Assembly (NCBI GenBank): GCA_021464525.1
Contig: JADRCO010001021.1
Coordinates: forward strand, 1 to 23,478
DNA from: Rhizophagus sp. LPA8_4_AMF
Taxonomy: Eukaryota > Glomeromycota > Glomeromycetes > Glomerales > Glomeraceae
Direction of reading: 5' to 3'
DNA: 23,478 nucleotides
The position numbers and the translations under genes were made by a program. Positions within the stretch are counted from its first letter, which is position 1. Each line of letters starts with the position of its first letter. This document shows, one piece after another, positions 1 to 10,121 of this stretch. The notes below the pieces were generated by a model, which saw only the letters and a program-made list of their open reading frames with translations, did no database searches and was not told the origin of the DNA.

Positions 1-376
1 CTAAAAAAAGCTAGAAAAAATGGTGTTAGTATTGTTTCCTAACGCCATTAATACCGCGTCAGGGGGCTTTCTTTAAATTTTTACTTATACTAACACCTAC
101 AAGTAATGTCATTTTGTTTGCTGATTTTTAGACATAAAACTTGCGGTAAGTTTCTTTGGGTATGTATGTGTTGATTCATAGCGTTATGAAATAATATTAA
201 CGCTTTTTTATTTTTTTAGCTTCTCAAACACTTGGACACTTCTTGGAACGAAACTTACAGAAGGTGGAATGTAGTCCAACATGTTTTTATTTTTATTTTT
301 AATAATGACAGTACATATGCTAGTACAACTAAAATAAGGAAAGCAGACTATCAGCTCCCCGACATGTTTAATGTTC
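1..376. other. AT-rich flank with a short inverted repeat
   Basis: No gene is visible. Bases 22-32 (GGTGTTAGTAT) and 87-97 (ATACTAACACC) form a perfect 11-bp inverted repeat. The DNA between its arms is less AT-rich than the surroundings and includes GCGTCAGGGGG. This may be the edge of a small element cut by the window start, but no target-site duplication can be seen. Confidence 0.3.
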
Positions 377-1090
377 ACTTGTTTTTAAAAATAATTAATT
401 TGAAATAGTGATTGAGCATACAGTAAGACGAAAAGAAGTATAATAGAATCGAATATGATATACACAGTAGTAGTTTTGCAGATTATTACAATGATATACA
501 GTATATATCATATAACCCTGTAACACAATAATAAATCATTCAAAGAAATCCAGGAAGACTATTGTAATTTCTGACCAGAAGATGATTATAATAATAACAA
601 TAAGAAAACACCATTACAAAGCTTGAATATTGGGAAAGAGAACCTATCTTAAGGGAACGAGAAGCAAAAGTTCATGTAATGGAATTATCTAATCTTGAAA
701 AGGAACTGAACGTGAATTAGCATTTAATTATTAGCTTAGAATACAATTTGATTAGTTCTAATTAAGCTAGCAGTGTAAGAAATAAGAAATATAATCATTT
801 GATTATAAATATAAAAAATTATTTAATAGAAATAATAATAATAATATATAATAAATAGAATATAATTGAAAATTAAGAAATTAAGCTGTTGAGCATAAAA
901 ATGTTAATATTATCTGCAATACTCATTTTAAACGTTATACATATAATTTGTATATAAAATTCTATACCCTATACTCAATATCGATTCATGCATCATACTA
1001 TACTCAGAAAACCGATCTACTATACTACTTTTCATCTTACTGTATGCTCAATCGTCATTTCAATTTATTTTATTTTTAATAAACAAAAAA
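377..1090. mobile_element. Foldback or MITE-like element with long terminal inverted repeats
   Basis: The left arm at about 377-446 matches the reverse complement of about 1017-1090. The core is perfect over 18 bp: ATTGAGCATACAGTAAGA at 411-428 against its complement at 1035-1052. The match continues less perfectly on both sides, with TTAAAAATAA and TTTGAAAT outside the core and GAAAAG plus AGTATAATAG inside it. A weaker match further out (AGCTCCC near 352 against GGGAGCT near 1190, with GTTTA-TGTT-CTTG between) could extend the element to about 352-1196. No transposase and no clear target-site duplication are seen, so superfamily is unassigned. The arms have diverged, so the element looks old and non-autonomous. 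Confidence 0.5.
541..720 (+). pseudogene. Short coiled-coil-like coding trace inside the foldback element
   Basis: From about 604 to the stop at 718-720 the plus strand reads a charged helical stretch beginning ENTITKLEYWERE, followed by LREREAKVHVMELSNLEKEL. This heptad-like Glu/Arg/Leu pattern is unexpected in DNA this AT-rich. Just upstream another frame reads an acidic and Asn-rich stretch (PEDDYNNNNNKK). The composition recalls charged helical tails of multicopy glomeromycotan proteins, but that is recall and not a search result. There is no credible start codon. It is most likely a worn gene fragment carried between the inverted repeats. Confidence 0.3.
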
Positions 1091-1826
1091 TGAATTCTCA
1101 GCAAGATTTTTCAACATAGAAGATTAATTGATTTACTTTCAATTGCAAGAAATTTTTAGGAACAAGCTAACAGTAAACGTCAAGTAAGAGGGAGCTCTTA
1201 TTTTTTGAATTAAATTTAATATAAAATTGATTGATAAGAATTTTAGAATGTTTCGCATAACATAGTTTTAAAATTATTGTAATTGAGGTATAGTATGTTA
1301 CGCAATAAAACAAAGTAATCAAATACATTACCAGGATTTATTAAAAATTTTTGAATAATTTAAATAAATAAAGTAAAAAGAATTAAATTCAGTGATCCTT
1401 AACTTCATTTATATTGTTAATATTTGCGAAAGTATAGATCTATATATAAATTTTCGTGTAGTGATACAAATTCAAAAATCTTTATACGCGCAAAATGTAA
1501 AAACTTTAAAAATCCTGAGTCCTATAATCACTATATATAAGAGTAAATAATATAAGCACCATTACAATTTATTTGCACATTGTGTTATATCACTGGGTAA
1601 ATGTTCATGTGCTTCAAATGTTCTTATTTTTTGGAAATTCTTACTAATATATCATGTGATGTAAAAATTTTCACTTCATTTTATTTATAAATTTATTAAA
1701 TAATTTTTTTACGTATTTAGTTTCTTAATTTTAAAATAAACAATATGATTAATAATAATTCACAGAATGTTTAATATTTTACAAATGACTTAAATGATCA
1801 GTCATTTGAGTACTTGTCATTTCAGA
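1091..1826. other. AT-rich intergenic stretch, no gene seen
   Basis: All frames are broken by frequent stops. The only structure noted is a near-palindromic patch at 1783-1807, where AAATGACT and AGTCATTT are 8-bp inverted arms around TAAATGATC, just past the 3' end of the nuclease-like fossil. A similar AAATGACT plus CAGTCATT patch occurs at 15179-15210. Confidence 0.4.
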
Positions 1827-2586
1827 TCATGCCACTGCGGTTGGGCGTAACCATTTTAAATACATTTCTTGAAATGGTGTAAGACGGTATTTAGCACCCA
1901 ACCAATTTACCGCATTTTCCTAAATTATGTACGAAGCAGTTAGTATATAATTCATAATACACAAATGACACTAATTAGCAAAATACAAAAAAAAGCTAAC
2001 CTGGATACTCATCAATACTTGATGAAATTTAATAATCAATCCAAGATCTTTAACAGTTATTGGTATGGAGCACGACTCCACTTCAACTAGTATATAAATT
2101 CCAGGATGATACAGTGTCATAATGCAAACCTCCATTTTATAGCCTTTGATAAAAATGACGATATGATTGGTTTCGTCAGGATGCATGTTCATTTGTCTTA
2201 TATTGAGTCCTTAGCATGTATGGAACCACGGTAAATGTCCAATAGGTTTTATTCTCATCATCCTGATGTTTAGGGCTTGTAACTTCGCCAAAAACGCCTG
2301 CACATGTCTCATCTTTATTTTTCAACATATAGTCTGGCACCCTGCCATGACCTTGGCGTGATTTTGATGCTTCTGACACTGTATCAATCCTACAGGAAAA
2401 TCAATTGTAAATTTGTCCTTTTTTACAATCTATATGCACAATACTCTCATACCATGAATGAACTGTGATATAACTAAATTAATGGATAGCCTTATTAAAC
2501 AGAATATAGTCTGCAATGAAAGTTCCTTCATTCATTTTACTCATATCTATAGAAAGATTCCAAATGACACATTCTTCTAATAATCT
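1827..2586 (-). pseudogene. Fossil of a multicopy glomeromycotan nuclease-like gene
   Basis: Several minus-strand pieces in different frames look like one family. In coding order they include NMNEGTF-type sequence near 2530, GHGRVPDYMLKNKDE and FGEVTSPKHQDDE near 2250-2350, YKMEVCIMTLYHPGIY near 2100, and a C-terminal piece that starts ENAVNWLGAKYR and ends at 1827. The pattern (R)-x-PD followed by a hydrophobic run and (F)GE resembles the core of PD-(D/E)XK restriction-like nucleases. Families of this kind are abundant in Rhizophagus-type genomes and some are related to Crinkler-type effectors; that link is recall. The sequence is broken in a few places and is treated as a fossil. Its still readable protein and intact-looking intron suggest a fairly young loss. 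Confidence 0.55.
1920..2000 (-). other. Spliceosomal intron (81 bp) in the nuclease-like fossil
   Basis: On the minus strand the segment starts GTTAGC after CAG and ends TTTAG before GAAAATGCG. It contains a perfect TACTAAC branch site in ATACTAACTG (plus strand about 1937-1946), some 20 bp before the acceptor. The neighbouring coding pieces meet in phase 0 across it. Length and signals fit fungal introns. Together with the coding pieces this fixes the strand and shows the locus was once a spliced nuclear gene. Confidence 0.65.
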
Positions 2587-3089
2587 GAAAAATATTTCAA
2601 ATAATAAACTTCCATTCTGTTTTAATGAATTTACAATTTTTTCTTATCGGAACTCTCTCTTACGGCTCCCAGTCCTGCCCAAAAAAGTTGAGTTCCATAA
2701 ACAATCAAATTTAATAATAAAGTTCAATATTTAATCATATTTGCGTCTTGTATCTTCCCATTAAGCACATTTATCAGTGCAGCAACAATTACGGTTACTT
2801 CTTGTGAATCCCATTGAAATTTCTAAAAAATATATTATAAAACAAAATAAGAATGATTAATAACGTAAAACATGACACACATGTAAGCTTCCAAAAAATG
2901 ATATTTTGACTGCGTGATTTGAAAAGAAATATCAAAGGCTGAAGGAATGTAATTCACCTGACAGGACATAAGATTAAAGATGTTAATTAGAGTATATCCT
3001 AGTTATGGAACGAAACTTGTCAATTGAGACTGATGATGATGATGAATTTGAGACCGATGATGGTGATGATGATGATTGAGGACCCCTAT
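2587..3089. other. Spacer between two fossils, with a small acidic reading frame
   Basis: This stretch may hold the worn 5' part of the nuclease-like fossil, but no piece is clear enough to claim. On the plus strand 3005-3079 reads a 24-residue acidic peptide beginning MERNLSIETDDDDEFE; the GATGATGAT run behind it is a trinucleotide repeat. The same frame after its stop still reads as mildly protein-like (CNGWNYMPKVWELPNAF). It could be the start of another lost gene facing the fossils, or chance around the repeat. Confidence 0.25.
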
Positions 3090-3607
3090 ACTATGACGAC
3101 TCATGCAACGGTTGGAATTATATGCCAAAGGTATGGGAATTACCAAACGCCTTTCAAATATCTGAGTAAACAAAGAATGAATTATTCGATATATTTTCTC
3201 AATCTACCGACCTTTCTTCTCCTTATTGCTCACCTTATTTCATCACCAATTCTTTTTTTTGCCCATCGTTTAAGAAATCATTCTCTCCAATGATTTCACG
3301 GTTATTAGGAAAAAGATCATTTTACATTTGCTTCCGTTCCAATTTCGCGCCTCTCTCTATGCTCAGCGTTTTCGGATATGAGTTTAGTGGTATCTGCTTT
3401 ATCTTTCTCTAACTCCTCGATTTTGGACCCAAATTCAGCATTTTCGGCTGTTGAATCTGCTCTATTTTCTCCAATTCTTCGATTCCTTCGATTCTGGCCT
3501 TAGGCTTGGTATTTTTCTCCATTGCACGTCTCAAGTCCATTTCCTTAGATTCACTAAGCTCAGTAATCTTGGTCACGAGTCTAGAAATTTTCAATCTCGA
3601 ATTCCAT
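3090..3607 (-). pseudogene. Fossil of a coiled-coil protein family
   Basis: The minus strand starts at the ATG at 3605-3607 (MEFEIEN) and soon reads ISRLVTKITELSESKEMDLR, then MEKNTK, KARIE and EELEK pieces with clear heptad spacing of Leu, Ile and Glu. Beyond the coil, pieces near 3210-3300 read SLERMISERWAKK and GDEIRRA, a basic helical stretch. The order coiled coil then a charged xEIRxR segment matches my memory of a high-copy protein family in Rhizophagus of unknown function. The open frame is interrupted in several places. The next fossil upstream lies about 310 bp away on the same strand. Related copies in the genome would settle the assignment. Confidence 0.5.
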
Positions 3608-3919
3608 TATTTTTTTTCCGGATTTTGAAATGGAATCTATATTATTATTAAAAAATAATCCTATATTTCTTATTATTAATACAATGATAACGTGTCACAC
3701 TCCGTAAAAACTAAATACAAAGTTTGGGTCATAACCCGCTCTACATGACAATTTTCTATGCTAATGATGGCGGCTATACGGACAATACACATTCGTTTTC
3801 TAGCGTTGTTAAAACCTGCTTCGGACATGCTTAACATTCTGATGTGATTAAAGGACTAAGAAAGCGATGTCCGAAATTTTTTTCTGACGACACTACTCGT
3901 TCCTTTATTTTTATTTGTT
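3608..3919. other. Spacer between the coiled-coil and Crinkler-type fossils
   Basis: No reading frame is supported. The stretch at about 3690-3860 is less AT-rich than average and could be the 3' flank of the Crinkler-type fossil or the promoter of the coiled-coil one. No TATA box or repeat was identified. Confidence 0.3.
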
Positions 3920-5029
3920 TTACTCGAAATATTCTTTAACACGTTACCTTCTCATTGCGAGCTCCTTCTCAACATCAGCTCTATTTTTTAGCAACCAAAC
4001 ACTGATCTCCATCACTCGCTTGACGTTTTTGTATAATTTTCTTCTTTAGAAATGGCCATTGTAAGACTAACGTGATATTCGATTTCACTCGTGTATGAAA
4101 TTCCTTCTGAGGTGTAAAGGAGAAAAGCACCACTCATGGCCGTGGTGATGATTCCATAAAGATAATCGTATTCTTCCCCGAAAGCGTTATCGGTCTTTTG
4201 TTTCCTCTTATTTGTCTGGTAGCTCTCCCATTGCATAACATTCTGTTAACGCAAAAGTTAGTTGAACAATTCTTAAGCATCCCTGGAGTAAAGTAAGCTT
4301 ACTAACCTAAGCGGACCCAATAGCAAATTGATGTTGCTAGCCCTCCGTGATGCAAATTAATTCCTCACCGGTATTTTTCTCCCCAAAAACCTGAACAACA
4401 ATTTAAATTGTGGGTTTGGTGAGATTCCAGTTTGTTTTTTGACAATATGGATGCGCGAAATATGGTCAAAATGTATTCACAATGAATTGCTTTGTTTCTC
4501 CCAAAGACTGGCCCCATATTGAGTCTTATGTTCTCAATATAATGTAGAAAGCTTCGTCCTTGTCTTTGATGTTGTGAATTTCTTTACGTGAATAAACGAA
4601 ATATCGACGTTAGTTGTACATATAACCAAAGTTAGCAAACAGCGGAAAAAATCTCTTGGTGTAATTTGCGGTATGTCGGCTATTCATCAATCCATCTATG
4701 TCAGCACCTCTCAAGTTTTTAAGGTTTTGTAGGACGAATATGAACGCAAACCAATTATCAAGTGCCTTAACAAAGTCCGCAAGCTTTATAGTCATAATCT
4801 CTGATCTTCTGCTCGCTCAACTTGAGGAGTGGCCGTTAACCTCTTCATTTTCTAAAATTTGAGAGCCTTCTCAGTGCTTCCTCCTTACGCAAAAAATCTA
4901 TAAGCTCTTTTGTGTTTTATTTTTAATTTTTTCGCTAGCGCAACTAGTAGCGGTAGCGGTAGTGGAAACAGGCGTATCAACGATATCAACGACATTGTTA
5001 CGCTTTTATAGTGATATTGGATTGTTCAT
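3920..5029 (-). pseudogene. Fossil of a SAM-like plus Crinkler-type gene
   Basis: Minus-strand pieces appear in the order expected for one glomeromycotan family. A Ser/Thr-rich leader (VDTPVSTTATATT near 4950) comes first, then a possible SAM-like domain (FLRKEEALRR, LKLSEQKIRDYDYKA, about 4800-4910). A middle region follows (ADIDGLMNSRHTANYTKRFF, near 4650), then the C-terminal region (EELICITEG near 4350; NKRKQKTDNAFGEEYDYLYG near 4180), ending near 3920. The I-T-E-x-K-like motif, the Q-rich helix and the DYLYGI strand resemble the restriction-nuclease-like C-terminal domain of Crinkler-type effectors. An intron-like segment lies near 4240-4310 (GTTAGT start, CTAAC branch, ACAG end). The copy carries many breaks, perhaps ten or so, and looks older than the nuclease-like fossil. 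The family call is from memory. Confidence 0.5.
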
Positions 5030-5361
5030 TTTCGTTATTATTCTTTGATGGCGGAGTAATTTGTAAAGTTGGTATTTCCTTTGAATTCTTTGAAGAAAAT
5101 GTAAGTGATGGTTTTGAAATCGTGCCCATTATTAAACTTTCCTGGAACAACGTGGAAAATTTCTATTCGTCTAAATTTTTTGACTCGGATAAAAAAAATG
5201 GTGTTACGTTCCGGAATGAAAAAAAATTCCGTAGAAGAGTACGAACAATAATATATATTTTTATGTCGCACAGACATTGCATCTTACACGTGAGATACCA
5301 TTATTTTTGTGTTGATTATTGTGCCTGATCTATCCCGGTTTTTTGTTAGCTCGGAGCCTCG
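5030..5361. other. Upstream flank of the Crinkler-type fossil
   Basis: Two overlapping open frames on opposite strands cover this region (105 codons plus, 79 codons minus). Neither resembles a known family and they cannot both be genes. The most economical reading is the 5' flank of the Crinkler-type fossil that starts at 5029. Composition is less AT-rich than the region to the right. Confidence 0.3.
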
Positions 5362-5452
5362 GACGATTTGATCGGGTAGCTTGATCGGCGGGTCCCGTGT
5401 TGCCTTAGACGATTTGATTGGACAATTTGAACGGCAGATCCCGGGTGATTAC
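5362..5452. repeat. 46-bp imperfect tandem duplication, GC-richer than surroundings
   Basis: GACGATTTGAT(C/T)GG begins at 5362 and again at 5408, 46 bp apart. The remainder of each unit is also alike, with TTGATCGGCGGGTCCCG in the first matching TTGAACGGCAGATCCCGG in the second. The patch is strikingly GC-rich for this window, which suggests a different origin from the AT-rich DNA around it, perhaps the end of a mobile element. Confidence 0.55.
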
Positions 5453-5461
5453 TAATGTGAA

Positions 5462-5597
5462 AATTATTTTTTAGATCGCTAATGGAATTTTATTGTGATA
5501 TTTTTTTTTTTTTGTGGCAATAGTCCGCTAATTATTTTTTAGATCGCTAATGGAATTTTTTTGCGATATTTTTTTTTTTTGTGGCAATAGTCCGCTA
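5462..5597. repeat. 68-bp tandem duplication
   Basis: The unit starts AATTATTTTTTAGATCGCTA at 5462 and again at 5530 and ends with GTGGCAATAGTCCGCT both times. The copies differ only at a few positions in T-runs and one G/C change, so the duplication is recent. Within each unit TAGATCGCTA and TAGTCCGCTA are similar, which hints that the unit grew from a smaller one. Confidence 0.8.
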
Positions 5598-6068
5598 TAA
5601 TGAAATTTTTTTTGCTTCCCCGGTAAACTGGCGTTGTTTTATATAATTATAAAAAAAAAATAAAAATGTAATCATAATAATTTTTCGGAAGAGTAATTCT
5701 TTCCATATAAGTATTAGTATTAGTTCATTTAGTAATAAATAATGTAATAATCACATGGAAAAAAATGAAAATGCAAATGAAAATAAAAATATTTTTAAAA
5801 ATAAGGATGTATCACAGTTATCTACCATAATGTACTATACATAAACTATATACTAAGAAATTGTGCTGACATTTATATTACCCTGTATAAATAATTTGAG
5901 CTGCGTGACGCAACTGACGCATGATTTGCTTGCACCTGATCTATTCATAGAATTTTTTGATCAGAAGATTTGTATTTGATTACTAATGTATAAAAAAATT
6001 TGGCTTTAAATTCCCGGAAACTAGCTTTTTGCTAATACTAATAAGTAATAGGTAACTAATTTTTTAAG
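5598..6068. other. AT-rich spacer, no gene seen
   Basis: Stops occur densely in every frame. The stretch lies between two blocks that share the TAGATCG core. A short patch near 5900-5960 (GCTGCGTGACGCAACTGACGC) is less AT-rich, but no motif was recognised. Confidence 0.4.
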
Positions 6069-6310
6069 TAATAATAGATCGATTGAAAAATTTTTTGGGG
6101 CTTATTTTGTAAAAATAGATCGACACAATAAAATTTTTTGGGATGATTTTTTTTAGTGAAAGTGATAGATCGTATTTTTTTTTGCAACAATAGATCGCTA
6201 TAATGTGATTAAAATCAAATTTTTTTTTTGTTTTTGTAACAATTAAGATCACAATAACAAAATTTTGAGATTTGTTTTTTAAAGGGATTTATAAATATAT
6301 AAATAGATCA
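6069..6310. repeat. Loose array of TAGATCG-cored units
   Basis: TAGATCG occurs at 6075, 6116, 6166 and 6191, and the variants TAAGATCA at about 6244 and TAGATCA at 6304. Spacing is 25-59 bp. The cores are commonly followed by A/T then AAAATTTTTTT runs, and one unit reads TAGATCGCTATAATG, as in the 68-bp tandem pair at 5462-5597. This looks like an old, drifting minisatellite of the same family. No coding meaning is seen; the minus-strand open frame here is a by-product of the repeat. Confidence 0.5.
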
Positions 6311-7012
6311 TAAATACAGAATATTGCAACAAACTTTTTTTATTATTTGGTGTAATAATATAACTTGATGGCTTCTTAACAGAAATATTTGAAAATTAAT
6401 GCTTCTTTTATGTAAAAAAAAATTTTTTCTGGAGGATACCAAGTACCCCAAACTTCCTTCTTAGGCTTTTTTTTATCATCTTTTTAAATTTTTGTTTTGT
6501 TTAAATTTATTGTATATTTATTTTATTATTTTTATTTATTCTCACTTTAAATTTAGTATTTGGTTAGATATATACTGTACATGGGTTAAAATTTCTAAAC
6601 ATAGATCAGAATTTTCCTTTCAATGCACATTAATATATCCTGGTGTGAAGTAATGGGCCATCACTAGTATTTATCTCATATTTTTATTTTAGTAATCAAA
6701 GTATTTTTTATATTCTTTTTAAGCTTCAAAGTCTTGTAGATGAAATACTTAAGTTTATCAGGACTTAAACTGACCTGGACTTTAAAATTGAAAGGTAGAT
6801 TAATATTTTGTTTGTTTTTTGCTAATTTTTATTCAGAAACCTTTCTTTATTTCTCTATATGGAAAATATATTATAAAATTTCATTTATAAGCTATATTAT
6901 TTGCAATTATGTATATAACAAGAAAACTTATTATACAGTATTATACATATAATATAATCTATTTAAATAAATTATAACTACTATTACAATAAAAAAAAAT
7001 AACAAGTGTTTA
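6311..7012. other. AT-rich stretch leading into the decayed array
   Basis: No gene is supported. The open frame at 6740-6952 is hydrophobic AT-rich noise. The right end (about 6960-7012) resembles the leaders that precede the later array copies near 10080, 11760 and 13200, so the array may begin within this stretch. Confidence 0.35.
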
Positions 7013-8050
7013 ACATATTTAATGTCTTCTTTTTTGTGGTATTTTTATGCAATTGGAAATAATGATCAAATCTTTACACTTATGGACACCTGCTTCTTAT
7101 AAATTATCTAATGTATCATCATTATGTATTTTTTTCTTAACAACATTGATTATTTTATGAATAATCACCTAAAAGTTTTGAAGACAGATATTATTAGAAA
7201 GTATTTTACTTAATATGATGATAAAGTATCAATACAAACCTTTACTTTCCAAATTAAAACCATATATTTGTGAGTATTTTCAAAACATTTAACATTGGTT
7301 AGAAACTGCAAAGCTTAAAATCTTGATTCTCTACAGATATAACCAACAGGAATATCCATTTGCAGTAAAAGCATATGAAAACCTATATAATAATAGTAAT
7401 ATAATTCAATTAATATTTCATTAAGACTATTGATGGTTAAAAAATACATCTATCAGTGTAAATGAAGCTAACAAGCTCCAGCTTCATAGTTTAGTTGAGG
7501 AAGAATCAACAGTTCTTCACCAATAACAAAGTTAAAGGTGCCCAAACAGAAAAAAAACTGGGGTCATTTACTCAAGTCAATATAATTGTCTTAAAACCAG
7601 CAATCAAAGCCTTTTCCATTTACAAAATTTCTTAAGTTGATCGACATTTCCTTCAGTATTTTTGGGCTTTTGAAACCATTTTGTCCCATTTTTGCTTTCA
7701 TAATCTTTTCCTACTTCAGATGTACCATATATATTCATATATTCCTTTCTTAATATTAAAGCAAGTCTATATCTAGTAGTACCCATTCCCTTTAACTCAG
7801 TAAAAGGTTTATTGGTTATAATCCAAATGTAAATATTGTATCATGCTTCAAGGTATTTTTGCTGTAATATACTAAACTCATATTTATTAATAAATTATGG
7901 ATTGTATTTTAATCCAGTTGAAATTAAAATGTTTGCTTTTGTCAAAATTTCTACCTTCCATTCTTGTTGTGTATTAAGCTCTATCCATAAGTCTTGTGTT
8001 ATTTTTTTAAAAAAATATTGATGTGTTTTAATAAAAATATATCATTATTG
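7013..8050 (-). pseudogene. Array copy 1, the best preserved; unrecognised protein
   Basis: On the minus strand about 8040 down to 7604 is nearly open over some 140 codons, interrupted by only a couple of stops. Readable parts include WIELNTQQEWKVEILTKANI, TNKPFTELKGMGTTRYRL and FQKPKNTEGNVDQLKKF. The closing 60 codons run uninterrupted from an internal Met (7604-7786). The end aligns in sense with worn copies near 8405 (LKSPKMIKEMLVNL) and near 12220 (LPKCFK), so the unit was protein-coding before it decayed. Bases 7013-7480 continue the unit past the stop and may hold intron or 3' sequence. No domain was recognised. Confidence 0.4.
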
Positions 8051-8159
8051 GGTATTTCTTGCAAGTTTTTACTTCTATATATGAATCTTTTCAAGTTCTT
8101 ATTGGTAAATATCTCATGTATGAAAGGTTTTAATCACAGATGCTTATAAAAATATAAAA

Positions 8160-8960
8160 ATTTCCTGATAGAAAGCATTTCACAGTATATATTTAGTTGG
8201 AATCTGCAAAGTTTGGATCTTGATATTTTACAAATATAGTAACTGATGGAAATATTAAAATATATATAATAGTAGTGATCTAGTACAGTTAACTTTTCAT
8301 CAAGTCTATACCTAAAAAAAATATACCTATCAGCATGAATAAAGCTAATTAGCTCCAATTACCATAATTTAGTTGTATCCCATTCTATAAAAATCTAAAT
8401 TTACCAACATTTCTTTTATCATTTTTGGGCTTTTTAAACCCCCTTTCTTTAAGAAATTTCATTAAATTCTTGCTTAGTTCAGATGCATCATATTCATATA
8501 CCCTTTTTAAGATCAAATCACCTCTCCATTTTAATGCTTTTATGCTATTTTTACTATTGCCTGGACAAATCTTATTTTACATTCTGATGAGGCTATATGA
8601 TTCACCTCTGATAACATCTATCTTTCCTAACACATTAAAATTTAGATTTTCACTACAATATTTTAAGCTAATACTCTTTTAATAAATTATGGACTGTATT
8701 TTTAACCCAGTTGAAATTAAATGTTTGTCTTCATCAAAATTTCTACCCATTTAGATATGTCTTCTTTTGTTTCAAACAGCCAATGTATTTTAATAAATTG
8801 TTTGTATTTCTGTCAAAACCTTTGTTTCCATATTACAAATTTCTTCCAGTTCTTCATCATTGATAAATATATTATTTTAGGTACAGTATATGTTTTATTG
8901 TTAGGTTAATAAAACAGTAATTTACAAATAATTTAAATATATTTAATAATAACCAAATAA
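8160..8960 (-). pseudogene. Array copy 2, partial
   Basis: Landmarks B, C and D follow in the same order as in copy 1 at offsets near 800-900 bp. Minus-strand pieces include WVEILMKTNI, matching WKVEILTKANI of copy 1, and SPKMIKEMLVNLDF, matching KPKNTEGNVDQLKKF. Landmark A is missing on the left, so this copy is shorter there or its edge has been lost. There are many stops and no functional frame remains. The plus-strand open frames at 8425-8909 are antisense by-products. Confidence 0.4.
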
Positions 8961-10120
8961 ATATAATTAAATAAATAAATTTACATACTGTTTATATTAG
9001 TGTTTATTTCAAAATTATATAATGCACATTTAACATGTTTTCCTGATTTTAGGTACCATTTTTTTTCATTATATATTTCTGAAATAAATTTTAAATTCAA
9101 TATATTATTTATTTTTCATCCATGTCCTCATCAACTTTTTATCTGTCTTTATTGTTAAAGTTATAATAGGTTGTGAATTATGGTAAATCAATTGTATATT
9201 GTTTATACTGTATACTTATATTCATCTGTGGACTTTGATATTTACAGTTTTTTAGTAAACTGATTAGATTGTCATTTATTGAAAATTTGAAGGAATTTCA
9301 TTATTTTATCATTCAAATCTTACAGAAACATAAGGTAGTTTGAAGTTTTTGAAAATGATTATTTATCAAACTTCAAACCTGTTTTTTTTAGTTTGACAGT
9401 AACTTTAGTTTATTAAGACCATTAATAAGTTTTGTGCAAACTATACAGCCTATTAATGTTTTAAAAAAACTTTAACTTTTAATATTTGTCAATATGATAA
9501 AATTGCAAATTCTTATTATTTTTTTTATTAGTTGTTATAATTATAATATGTCATATTTATATCACCAAAATTATAGTGAGTCAGATCAATTTATACCTTG
9601 TCATATTATATTTATATTTATGTTAATTGATTACCTAATTGGATTGTAATATCATTAAGATTTTAAAAGAGTTTTTTTTCATCTGTATTACATCAATATT
9701 ACAAAATAATAAATAATATAAAATAGTAATTAATAAAGAGAAAAGAAAAAATTAAGTCTTTATATTTTGTAGTTAATTGTGATTTAAAACTATACTGATT
9801 TTTATTGCTTTATTATTACCTTTGATTTTTTCTTTGTCATAATTTTTGTACTAAAAGTAGCTTTATTAACCCAACTAGCTATACAATTCATAATTGTTGA
9901 TTGATATTTATGCCATGTCAGGTCTTTAAAATAAACTATTTATATAATAATAAAAGTAATGTAAAAGTGTATTATAAAATTTCTTTTGTAAAATGTTAAA
10001 CTTCTTAAAATAATCCTAAATTTAAGTATATATTTGTGAAAATGCAAAATTGTAAATTCATTACTAACAAGTAGTTAATGATAATTTTTACCTAATTCTT
10101 TTGTGTTAAAAAATAATTAA
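8961..10120. repeat. Block between array copies 2 and 3, related to 14220-14600
   Basis: TTTATATTCATCTGTGGACTTTGATATTT near 9216 resembles the stretch near 14316 (TTATATTCATTTATGGATTT). AAATAATAAAGAGAA-type sequence and the TATTATTTTTTCTTTRTCA end near 9700-9840 resemble 14465-14578. This suggests the block is the distal part of the repeat unit. From about 9930 the leader of the next copy begins (AAAGTAATGTAAAA, also near 12370). No coding frame is seen. Confidence 0.35.
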
Positions 10121-10121
10121 G

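Noticed and set aside
3005-3079. Acidic micro-protein with Asp runs
   Set aside because: The Asp run is produced by a GAT repeat and the frame is only 24 codons long; kept only as a note in the spacer entry.
5011-5328. Plus-strand open frame of 105 codons
   Set aside because: It overlaps a minus-strand frame of 79 codons, lies in the flank of a minus-strand fossil, and shows no signal peptide, domain or homologue that I recognise.
8425-8909. Two plus-strand hydrophobic frames
   Set aside because: They are antisense to array copy 2, whose minus-strand pieces match the other copies.
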